NCBI GenBank assembly: GCA_964517355.1
Contig: CAZFCK010000080.1
Span: 1 to 19,040 of the forward strand
DNA from: CAZFCK01 sp964517355
GTDB lineage: Bacteria > Desulfobacterota > Desulfovibrionia > Desulfovibrionales > Desulfovibrionaceae
Direction of reading: 5' to 3'
DNA length: 19,040 bases
Part shown: in pieces, positions 1 to 6,750 of the stretch
How the letters are laid out: each line of letters starts with the position of its first letter
Numbering within the stretch: the first letter of the stretch is position 1
The notes under the pieces: model-generated
What the model saw: the letters and a program-made list of their open reading frames with translations, nothing else
What the model was told of the DNA's origin: nothing
The model's database searches: none
Made by a program: the position numbers and the translations under genes

Positions 1-16
1 TGTCAAACCCTGAGAG

Positions 17-37
17 TCCCCCGGCAAAGCCGGGGGA
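17..37. repeat. GC-rich perfect hairpin, possible IS-end terminator
   Basis: A 9-bp perfect inverted repeat (TCCCCCGGC / GCCGGGGGA) has a 3-nt AAA loop. No T-run follows on either strand. It lies just before the 16-bp element at 53-68. It may be the last part of an element whose body lies before the window, but that cannot be seen here. A lone CRISPR repeat was considered and is not supported, because there is no second copy. Confidence 0.45.
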
Positions 38-52
38 TTACCAAAATGATAT

Positions 53-68
53 TTAGAAACACAGCCTA
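53..68. repeat. 16-bp direct repeat, copy 1 (possible IS terminus)
   Basis: TTAGAAACACAGCCTA occurs here and again, identical and in the same orientation, at 171-186. Read on the minus strand it is GGCTGTGTTTCTAA next to a TA dinucleotide. That resembles terminal repeats of some IS5-group elements that target TA, but this is family-level resemblance only. No transposase is visible in the window. Confidence 0.5.
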
Positions 69-100
69 GGTATTTCCGCCAAAAGTCTTTGGAAGGGGGG

Positions 101-138
101 CCGGGGGGAGAACCTTCTTCAGAAAGGTTTCCCCCCGG
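101..138. repeat. Intergenic hairpin, GGGGGG...CCCCCC type
   Basis: CCGGGGGG (101-108) pairs with CCCCCCGG (131-138). The stem continues inward through A-T, G-T, A-T and then CCTT/AAGG with one bulged A. The apex contains CTTC. The right arm shares AAAGGTTTCCCC with the long hairpin at 18604-18643, so both may belong to one interspersed hairpin family. No T-run follows, so termination is uncertain. Confidence 0.5.
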
Positions 139-170
139 AAAAACCTAACAAGTCTTTAATCAGTGCTTCC

Positions 171-186
171 TTAGAAACACAGCCTA
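171..186. repeat. 16-bp direct repeat, copy 2
   Basis: This is an exact copy of the 53-68 element, in direct orientation and 118 bp further on. The flanks do not match those of copy 1 on either side. It ends about 40 bp before the FUSC gene start, so it may sit in or near that gene's promoter. See 53-68 for the possible IS-end interpretation. Confidence 0.5.
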
Positions 187-226
187 ACCACATTTTCTGA
201 AATATCGGCTTATGCGAGGGCCGCAC

Positions 227-2497
227 ATGTTCGCGCAGCGTCTTTTTCAGGATTTCAGAGAAGGCCTGACGGCCGAAATACGCGGCTTCAGCTTCACCTC
301 ACGCCAGGCGCGCGCCGCCCTCGGCGCGGCCCTGGCCGCGCTGTGCGCCGTCCTGCTCGCCGACCGGTTGAATCTGCACAATCCCTATTGGGCGGGCATC
401 ACCGCGCTGGTGGTGTCGCGCACCACATACGCCGCCTCCCTGGCCAAAGGCGCCCTGCGCGTGATCGGGACCGTCACCGGCTGCGCCCTGGCCCTGCTCC
501 TGGTGGGCGCATGCATAGACAACACCTTCGCCATGCTCTGTCTGATCTTCTTCACCAGCACCGCAACGGTGCTCGTCTCGGCCCAACGCGGGGCGGACGC
601 CTACGCCTGGTCCATGGCCGGATTCATGATCGTCCTCATTTCCGTGGCCGGGCTCAGTATCCCCACCGGATTGTACGAATACGCCTTCTACCGCACCTTT
701 GAAATCAGCCTGGGCACCATGGTCGCCGTGACTATGAGCGCCCTGGTCAATCCCCGCTCTTCGGCCGACGCCGCGGTGGAGCGGCTCGCCACGGCCTGGT
801 CCGGCCTGGCCCGGGCCCTGCGGATGGCCGCCGCGAACTGGCGGCACGGGAGCCTGGACGGCGACGCGCTCCAGGACTGGCAACGTGAAACACGATCGGC
901 CCTGTCCACATTGCCCGGCCTCATCTTCGAGGGGCGCGTGGAAGGCTCCTTCACGCCGGAACAGACCGCCCTGGCCTCGCGTCTCGGCCGCATCGCCGCC
1001 CATTTCACGCGGCGGGCGGCCATTCTCATCGGCGACCGGCCCGCGCTTCTGCACGGCTATGCAGGGCAGTTCGCCCCCGAAGTGGACAACCTCGCCTCCA
1101 GCCTGGACACGGCGGCGCAGGCCGTGCGGCGCGCGGTTCGCGCCCCAAACGGCCATACGCTCCTCAGGCAGCCCGCAGCGGCCTTGCGCCAGGCCGTGCG
1201 GGAGCTGGAGCGCAAGCACCGGGAACTCATGGCGGGGGAATCACCGCCCGCGCTTTCCCCTGAAGAGACCCTGACCTGGGCCGCTTTCAGGGGCTTCGCC
1301 GAAGCCCTCGCCGCAACTTTGGACGATATCGCCTCGAACGCATCAGCGGTGAACGCGCCCCAAAAAAGACACGCCCCCCTGGAGAACCTGCTCGTAAAAC
1401 AGGCCGTGAGCCTGGGATTGGCCCTGGTCGCCGTGCCGCTTATCTGGAAATATCTCGATCTGCCCGGAGCCGTGCAAATCGGCGTCACTTCCCTGGTGCT
1501 GCTGCAGCCGGACCCGGTGGAAACCTGGCGCAAAGGCATACTGCGGCTCTCGGGATGCGTGATCGGGGGCGGCATCGGGTTGTTGCTGCTGGGTACGCCT
1601 GTGGGGCACTCCCTCGAGTTATGGGGCGCGGCCTATTTTATCCTGATATTTCTCTTCTCCTACATAAACCACGGCGATTCCCGCTGCTCCTACACCGGGC
1701 TGCAAGCCGGCATCGCCTTGACCATGACCCTGGTGCAAGGTCTGGAGCCGGGCACGAGCCTTGAACCGCCCCTCACGCGCGTGTGCGGCATTCTGGCGGG
1801 ATTCGCCCTTTGGAACGTCATCCACACGCTGCTTGGCGGCGACAGCCCCTTGCAGGATGTGCGCGTCCACATGCGGGAGTTCCTGGCCGCCCTCTCTTCG
1901 GCTGTGCGCGCAGTGCAACGGCGGGAGCGCGCCCAGGCCCTGCAAACGGCCTCCATCCGGCTCGAAGCGGCGCGCAAGGCCCAGGATCTGCTGCTCTGGC
2001 AAGGAAGCCTCAAGGCGGGGGACATCGCCGCGCTGCAAGAGGTGCTCAGCGACGCGGACAGGGTTATGAGCGAAGCGCCCCAAGCCTTGCTCCACTCCGA
2101 AAACAGCGCCGCCGCAGTGCTCGACACCGCGGAACTGTCGCTGCCCGCGCTGCTGCGCCGTGCGGGGCAGGCCCTGCAATTCCCGCAACAGGCCGCGTCT
2201 GCGCCGGAAAACTCCTTTGGCGGCATACTCGCGGAACTGGATCGAACATTCGAGGCCGACGTGGCAACCGGGCATCGTCTGGCCGACGCATACGGCCTGC
2301 CCCCGGAAGAACGTTTTTCCACGGCCGGGGCGCTCATGGCGCAGAAAAACATGCTCCAGGCCCTGGCGTCCATGAATGATCATCTGGAAACGTTTTGGGA
2401 AAAAACGTCCGAAACAAACGTTCAGCGCCTGGAATTTCCGAAGGGAAAAACCTCGTGCGGCGGCCGTCAGGCGGAGCGTTGCGCGCCCTCCAAATAA
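227..2497 (+). CDS. FUSC-family membrane protein (aromatic acid/efflux type)
   Basis: A 756-aa inner-membrane protein with the two-block plan of the FUSC/AaeB/YccS superfamily. About six hydrophobic segments fill residues ~25-180. A long charged cytoplasmic stretch follows (~185-385). A second hydrophobic block spans ~390-540, and a helical, Ala/Leu-rich C-terminal region completes the protein. Family members are linked to efflux of aromatic carboxylic acids and similar compounds, but the substrate here is unknown. The usual membrane-fusion partner (AaeA/HlyD type) is not adjacent. I prefer ATG 227 over the in-frame ATG 212, because GAGGG sits 6 nt upstream of 227 whereas 212 has no clear ribosome-binding site. 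The gene stands alone and converges on the BCCT gene, with a shared terminator between them. Family assignment is firm and function loose. Confidence 0.85.
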   Translation: MFAQRLFQDFREGLTAEIRGFSFTSRQARAALGAALAALCAVLLADRLNLHNPYWAGITALVVSRTTYAASLAKGALRVIGTVTGCALALLLVGACIDNTFAMLCLIFFTSTATVLVSAQRGADAYAWSMAGFMIVLISVAGLSIPTGLYEYAFYRTFEISLGTMVAVTMSALVNPRSSADAAVERLATAWSGLARALRMAAANWRHGSLDGDALQDWQRETRSALSTLPGLIFEGRVEGSFTPEQTALASRLGRIAAHFTRRAAILIGDRPALLHGYAGQFAPEVDNLASSLDTAAQAVRRAVRAPNGHTLLRQPAAALRQAVRELERKHRELMAGESPPALSPEETLTWAAFRGFAEALAATLDDIASNASAVNAPQKRHAPLENLLVKQAVSLGLALVAVPLIWKYLDLPGAVQIGVTSLVLLQPDPVETWRKGILRLSGCVIGGGIGLLLLGTPVGHSLELWGAAYFILIFLFSYINHGDSRCSYTGLQAGIALTMTLVQGLEPGTSLEPPLTRVCGILAGFALWNVIHTLLGGDSPLQDVRVHMREFLAALSSAVRAVQRRERAQALQTASIRLEAARKAQDLLLWQGSLKAGDIAALQEVLSDADRVMSEAPQALLHSENSAAAVLDTAELSLPALLRRAGQALQFPQQAASAPENSFGGILAELDRTFEADVATGHRLADAYGLPPEERFSTAGALMAQKNMLQALASMNDHLETFWEKTSETNVQRLEFPKGKTSCGGRQAERCAPSK

Positions 2498-2505
2498 CGG
2501 CGGCG

Positions 2506-2530
2506 CCGGGGAGTCCTCCCCGGAACTTTT
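2506..2530. terminator. Rho-independent terminator between convergent genes
   Basis: CCGGGGA (2506-2512) pairs with TCCCCGG (2517-2523) around a 4-nt loop, and AACTTTT follows on the plus strand. It starts 9 nt after the FUSC stop and lies 20-odd nt past the BCCT stop on the other strand. It can serve both genes, though only the plus direction has a T-run. Confidence 0.65.
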
Positions 2531-2549
2531 ATCACCCAACCATCACCCG

Positions 2550-4151
2550 TCAATTGGAATACTCTTTCTGCAAGGCACAGGGGAGAATTTCCCGAGGATC
2601 GTTTTCCGCCCATCCGGTGCGCGCGTATTCTTTGAGGAACGAAGCCACCCCCATCCAGACCACCGCCAGCACGGGCAGGCCCACGACGATGGATGCGGTC
2701 TGCAACACCGAAAGCGGCCCGTCTATGAGCATGATGCCCGTGGGCACCAGCCCCAGGGAAACGGCCCAAAACAGGCGGTTCCAGCGCGCGGGCTCTTCTT
2801 CGGGCGTGAGATGCAGCGTGGTGGTGGCCGCCAGGGCAAAGGACACCGCGTCGAAGGTGGTGGCCATGGAGATGGCGGTAACGCCGGCGAAAACGAGCTT
2901 GTAGAGCCAGGCCATGGGCATGAAATCCGCAATGGCCATAATGGCGGTTGCGCCTTTCACGTTTTTCACCAGTTCGATCACATCGAGCTGTCCCGTGATT
3001 TGCAGATGCAGGCCGAAGTCGCCGAACACCAGGTAAAAGCAGCCGCAGCCCAGGGACGCCACAATGACCGGTCCCAGCACCACCTGGCGCACGGTGCGGC
3101 CACGGGATATTTTGGCGATGAACAGCGACATGAACGGCGCATACGCCACGAACCACGCATAGTAAAAAATGGTCCAGGCCTGGGTGAATCCGGCCTTGCC
3201 CACGGGGTCCATCCACGTGGCCATGTGCACGAACTCCGAAACCATGAGCCCCAGGGAACTGAAGGCCATATCCGTGAGAAACAAGGTGGGGCCGGCAAGA
3301 AAGACGAACAATAACAAACCGATCGCAAGGTAGACGTTGAAATCCGAGAGCTTGCTCAACCCTTTTTTCAGTCCCAGGCTGGAGGAGATGGAAAAGATCA
3401 GCGTCACGAAGACAAGGGTGCCGAATTCCAGAGTAAAGGAGTGCTCCATTCCCGTGACCGACGAGATGGCCGCGGCCACGATGGGAATGCCCAGGCCGAG
3501 CGCCGTGGCCGAACCCGCCACCAGGCCGGTCATGAACAGGATGTCAATGACCTTGCCCTGCCACCCGTACACGCGGTCGCCGAGCAGCCCGGTACACACC
3601 TGGGAAATGTTTAGAATGGGCACCTTCTTGACATAATAGCTGTAGCCGATGGGCACGGCCAGGGTGGCGTAAATGGCCCAGCAAATGGGCCCCCAATGAA
3701 ACATGCCGTAGGCCACGCTCCATTCCGCCGTCTGCCAGGAACCCGGGGGCGCGCCGTGCATGGGGAAGGCCATGTAATACGCCCAGTCGATGGAGCCGCC
3801 GAACATGATGCCCGCGCCCACTCCGGCGCAAAACAGCATGCCGATCCAGGAAAACGTGGAATACTCCACCTTGTCTCCAAGGCGTTTCTTGCCCAGCGGC
3901 CCAAAGGCGAACCACATGAGCAGAATAAAGGAACCGAGTCCGGCCGCCATGTACAGCCAGCCCATGTCGTTGGTCACAAATGTGAAAAGCGCATTGATGA
4001 CGGCTTCGCTTTCCTTGGGATACATCATGATCGGGATGCATGCGGCAAGAATGATCGACAACGCGCCGAGAAAACAAACGGCGCACACTCCGCTTTTGGA
4101 CGGAGAACAAGGCATTAACAAGGTTTTCGGTGTGATGTCCCGCCTGCTCAT
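2550..4151 (-). CDS. BCCT-family transporter, CaiT-like
   Basis: A 533-aa carrier of the betaine/carnitine/choline transporter family with about 12 membrane segments. Family marks seen are FHWGP in TM4 (~151-155), WTIFY in TM8 (~326-330) and SRGRT just after it (~349-353). The aromatic-box stretch of TM8 reads W333-F334-V-A-Y337-A-P-F-M341. Compared from memory with E. coli CaiT (W323, W324, Y327, M331), it keeps Trp, Tyr and the Met that replaces a Na+ site, whereas BetP has WWxxW and no Met there. This suggests a Na+-independent, substrate/product antiporter type, not an osmolyte symporter. ATG 4151 has GAGGAG 5 nt upstream, so it is preferred over the GTG at 4157. The gene follows yqeB after 123 nt on the same strand and may be the last gene of the operon. 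The substrate is probably a quaternary ammonium compound but is not identified. Confidence 0.88.
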   Translation of the reverse strand: MSRRDITPKTLLMPCSPSKSGVCAVCFLGALSIILAACIPIMMYPKESEAVINALFTFVTNDMGWLYMAAGLGSFILLMWFAFGPLGKKRLGDKVEYSTFSWIGMLFCAGVGAGIMFGGSIDWAYYMAFPMHGAPPGSWQTAEWSVAYGMFHWGPICWAIYATLAVPIGYSYYVKKVPILNISQVCTGLLGDRVYGWQGKVIDILFMTGLVAGSATALGLGIPIVAAAISSVTGMEHSFTLEFGTLVFVTLIFSISSSLGLKKGLSKLSDFNVYLAIGLLLFVFLAGPTLFLTDMAFSSLGLMVSEFVHMATWMDPVGKAGFTQAWTIFYYAWFVAYAPFMSLFIAKISRGRTVRQVVLGPVIVASLGCGCFYLVFGDFGLHLQITGQLDVIELVKNVKGATAIMAIADFMPMAWLYKLVFAGVTAISMATTFDAVSFALAATTTLHLTPEEEPARWNRLFWAVSLGLVPTGIMLIDGPLSVLQTASIVVGLPVLAVVWMGVASFLKEYARTGWAENDPREILPCALQKEYSN

Positions 4152-4242
4152 GATCACTCCTCGCTGTCAAAAGTCCTATACTTTCCCGAGCGGATCGCCA
4201 AGGGAAACCAGGATGCCTCCCGCGTGACGCGCCCCCTCGCCG

Positions 4243-4273
4243 GTCTCACGCCGTCAGGCGTCCCCCCAGAGAC
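4243..4273 (-). other. Stem-loop between yqeB and the BCCT gene
   Basis: GTCTCACGCC (4243-4252) pairs with GGCGT (4257-4261) and then, past a 7-nt bulge, with GAGAC (4269-4273). It begins 2 nt after the yqeB stop in the transcribed direction. There is no U-tract, so an RNA-processing or partial-attenuation element is more likely than a full terminator. That is compatible with the BCCT gene being read from the same transcript. Confidence 0.35.
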
Positions 4274-4274
4274 T

Positions 4275-5111
4275 TCATGCCGCCAATCTCAGGGCGAAGA
4301 GATGTGCGGATACGGCTTCGAGCACGCCCCCGCCTATGGCAAGGGCCTTGTCCGAAACTTCGTCGCAATAGGACAAGGCGCCCCTGGGATCCACGTCTCC
4401 CAGCTTGGTCTTAACCCGTACCGGGGTGCCGCTTCTGAGCAGGCCCCGGATAATGCCGGAAACCGTCGCCACTATGGGCGTATCGTTGACCATGCCCAGC
4501 ATTTCTCCGTCCAGTATCGTGTCGCCGATCTCACGGCGGGTGGTGAAGACCCCGGCCTGGGACGCCCAATACACGCGCTCCAGGGTGTATCCGCCGATGT
4601 CGCCGGGAACGCCGGTGTTGGGGGCGGCCGCGCCGTTCTCGATGACCCGGCCGAGATGGTGCCCCCGTTTTGTTTCCACTACCTTGTGCACGTCCCCGCC
4701 CGCCACGAATCCCGGGCCAAGGCCGATGACCAACGGCGCCTGGGCCATGCTGGTGCCCGTGTTGCGCTTGGCGACGATGGCGTCCACCAGCACGTCGGGG
4801 CGCAATTCTTCCACAACGCGCGCCAGGGGATCGACCATGACCGGGATGGCGTTCATGCTCCACGCCCTGAACGCGGACTCACGGGAGGTTACGCATACGG
4901 CCGTGACGCCTTCCACGGTCATGCCGCCGTGATACACCGCCTCGGAAAAGGCCACGGTGCGGCGCACGGCCAGGGGCCGTTCCGTTTCCAGCATCAGGAT
5001 GGAGCGAAGCCCGGCCCTGTACAGGCGCAAGGCCACGCCCGTGGCCAGATCGCCCGCGCCGCGCATGACAATGAGGGGATATGGAGTGCTCATGTTCATT
5101 ATGGTTCTCAT
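4275..5111 (-). CDS. yqeB: YqeB, selenium-dependent Mo-hydroxylase system protein (EF2563 family)
   Basis: A 278-aa protein of the EF2563/YqeB family, which in comparative genomics tracks with selenium-dependent molybdenum hydroxylases and SelD. The biochemical role is not established; maturation or selenium insertion at the Mo site is the usual suggestion. The N-terminus has a Rossmann-like nucleotide-binding start (VMRGAGDLATG, ~15-25) followed by ETERPLAVRRTVAFSEAVYHG, a conserved stretch of the family. No membrane segments are seen. The ATG at 5111 overlaps the stop of the MocA-like gene (ATGA, 4 nt), indicating translational coupling; ATGs at 5099 and 5093 are alternatives. Its presence implies that the upstream hydroxylase may carry a labile selenium/sulfur ligand. 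No selD, yqeC or xdhC is visible in this window, so those functions would have to be supplied elsewhere. Confidence 0.88.
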   Translation of the reverse strand: MRTIMNMSTPYPLIVMRGAGDLATGVALRLYRAGLRSILMLETERPLAVRRTVAFSEAVYHGGMTVEGVTAVCVTSRESAFRAWSMNAIPVMVDPLARVVEELRPDVLVDAIVAKRNTGTSMAQAPLVIGLGPGFVAGGDVHKVVETKRGHHLGRVIENGAAAPNTGVPGDIGGYTLERVYWASQAGVFTTRREIGDTILDGEMLGMVNDTPIVATVSGIIRGLLRSGTPVRVKTKLGDVDPRGALSYCDEVSDKALAIGGGVLEAVSAHLFALRLAA

Positions 5112-5743
5112 GCTGTCTTCACTTCGTATTTATTTATGAGCCGTTGATATTCCTGCTCCGTGTCCACGTCGATGAAAGGCCCCACCTCATGGATGCGCAG
5201 CAGGCGCAAGGCCAGCCCGGGCGAAGCCAGCAAGGGACTCGCTCCGGTGTCTCCCTGGAGCGTGAACACCTTGTCGAACCACGACGCCGGGATAATGACC
5301 GGATTGCCGCGCATGTCTTCCTGAACGGGGGCGATCCAAGTATTTTGCTGCTGCGCAAAGGCCCCCAGCAGTATGTCGATGGTGGCCGTGGTCAGCAGCG
5401 GCTGGTCGCCGAGCAGGACCATGCACCCCTGCGGGGCGCCGCCTTTTTGCTCCATCACGCTACGCAGTCCGGCCTTGAGGGATTCGGCCTGACCGCGCAC
5501 GGCGTGCGCGGCTTCGACCACCCTGCAGCCGGTCATGTCCACAACGTCCGGCAGCGTGGAGCCCTGAGGAATGACAACGCTTACATGCCGCAGACAGGAG
5601 CCTCTGGCCGCGTCCACCACGTGTTGCAGCATGGGGCGCCCCCGAAAAGGGAGGGACAACTTGTCCCTCCCCATACGGGAAGCCTTGCCGGCGGCCAAAA
5701 TGACGCCTGAAACATTCGGATACGCAATCTGGATTGTTTCCAT
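5108..5743 (-). CDS. mocA: MocA-like molybdenum cofactor cytidylyltransferase
   Basis: A 211-aa nucleotidyltransferase of the MobA/MocA (YgfJ) family. It would transfer CMP (or another NMP) from the NTP to molybdopterin, producing the dinucleotide cofactor used by xanthine-dehydrogenase-type enzymes. Motifs seen are the nucleotide-binding loop LAAGKASRMGRDK (16-28), the metal-binding GDQP (112-115), RGNPVIIP (145-152), GDTGA (164-168) and the C-terminal DVDTEQEY (192-199). The ATG at 5743 has GGGGAAG about 8 nt upstream, so it is preferred over a TTG at 5779 that would overlap the preceding gene. It starts 23 nt after the FAD-subunit stop and overlaps yqeB by 4 nt. Adjacency to the three hydroxylase subunits points to dedicated cofactor supply. 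CTP versus GTP preference cannot be settled from the sequence alone. Confidence 0.87.
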   Translation of the reverse strand: METIQIAYPNVSGVILAAGKASRMGRDKLSLPFRGRPMLQHVVDAARGSCLRHVSVVIPQGSTLPDVVDMTGCRVVEAAHAVRGQAESLKAGLRSVMEQKGGAPQGCMVLLGDQPLLTTATIDILLGAFAQQQNTWIAPVQEDMRGNPVIIPASWFDKVFTLQGDTGASPLLASPGLALRLLRIHEVGPFIDVDTEQEYQRLINKYEVKTA

Positions 5744-5766
5744 GACAATTCTTCCCCACAACGCGG

Positions 5767-6750
5767 CTACGCAAGGCAATCGGCAAGCGTGTCGGCCACA
5801 ATGGTCTGCGTTATTTTGACTTTGAAGGCGTTCTGAATCAAAGGCTTGGCATCGGCCACAGCCAGTTCAGCGGCCTTTTGCGCGAGTTCCGGGTCCGGTT
5901 TCCCGCCCAGCAGCGCGTTCTCCGCGGCCTCGCAACGCCGGGGATTGTTGTGTACGCCGTTGAGGCAGATGCGGGCCGCCACCACCTTTTCGCCGGCAAT
6001 GGTCACGGCCGCCGCGCAGTTGACCAGCGCGAAATCAATGGACTTGCGGTACGCGATTTTTCTGAACGCGCTCACCGCCCCCCGCTCCGCCCCGGGCACG
6101 ATGATCTCCGTGACGATCTCGTCGCGTTCGAGCACCGTGGATTGCGCGCCCTTTTCCGCGGAGAAAAAGTCCTGGATGGGGATGTCGCGCGTGGTGGTTC
6201 TGACCGTGGCGTCGAGCGCCACCAAGGCCGGGGCCGTATCGCTGGGATTCACGGCGATGCATTTGTTCACCGCGCCGAAAATGGAATGGAAACGATGGTC
6301 GCCGGCAACGGCCAGGCAGCGTTTCCCGCCTTTGCGCACACAGTCGATGCGTCCGCCGATCTTGTCCGGATAGCGGTAATACCAGCAGCGGTTCTCCTGG
6401 CAGATGTTGCCCGCCACGGTGCCGATGTTGCGCAACAGCGGCGAGGCCGTACGGCGGGCGGCCTCGGCCAGGCAGGGCCACCCTTGCCTGACGGTTTCCG
6501 ATTCCGCTATCTCGGTCAGCGTGGCCAGGGCGCCGAGCCGCAACGCGCCGTCCTGCACGCGGATCTCCTTGAGTCCCGGAATGGTCTTCAGGTTCACGAT
6601 CCTCTCGGGCGCCTGCATCCATAGATTGTCTTTCAGGCACCCCATGAGGTCGCTGCCGCCGGCGATGACATACGCCGGCCCCGCGCTTTCCCGCAGAAAG
6701 GAAACCGCTTCCGCCACGGTTGCGGCGTCAAAATGGGCGAAACGTTGCAT
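5767..6750 (-). CDS. Molybdenum hydroxylase FAD-binding subunit
   Basis: A 327-aa flavoprotein subunit of the xanthine dehydrogenase/4-hydroxybenzoyl-CoA reductase family, which carries electrons between the [2Fe-2S] subunit and the external acceptor. FAD-binding marks are AGGSDL (30-35, usually AGGTDL) and RNIGTVAGNI (107-116). The CO-dehydrogenase-flavoprotein-type C-terminal domain fills ~220-327. Between ~117 and 164 there is a cysteine-rich stretch (C117, C122, C137, C145, C164). This is spaced like the extra loop of 4-hydroxybenzoyl-CoA reductase beta subunits, which holds a [4Fe-4S] cluster, so a fourth FeS cluster in this enzyme is plausible (inference). The start ATG shares one base with the Mo-subunit stop (TAATG). 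Substrate class is not determined by this subunit. Confidence 0.9.
   Translation of the reverse strand: MQRFAHFDAATVAEAVSFLRESAGPAYVIAGGSDLMGCLKDNLWMQAPERIVNLKTIPGLKEIRVQDGALRLGALATLTEIAESETVRQGWPCLAEAARRTASPLLRNIGTVAGNICQENRCWYYRYPDKIGGRIDCVRKGGKRCLAVAGDHRFHSIFGAVNKCIAVNPSDTAPALVALDATVRTTTRDIPIQDFFSAEKGAQSTVLERDEIVTEIIVPGAERGAVSAFRKIAYRKSIDFALVNCAAAVTIAGEKVVAARICLNGVHNNPRRCEAAENALLGGKPDPELAQKAAELAVADAKPLIQNAFKVKITQTIVADTLADCLA

Noticed and set aside
17..37. Single CRISPR repeat
   Set aside because: Only one copy, no spacer-repeat periodicity and no cas gene in the window.
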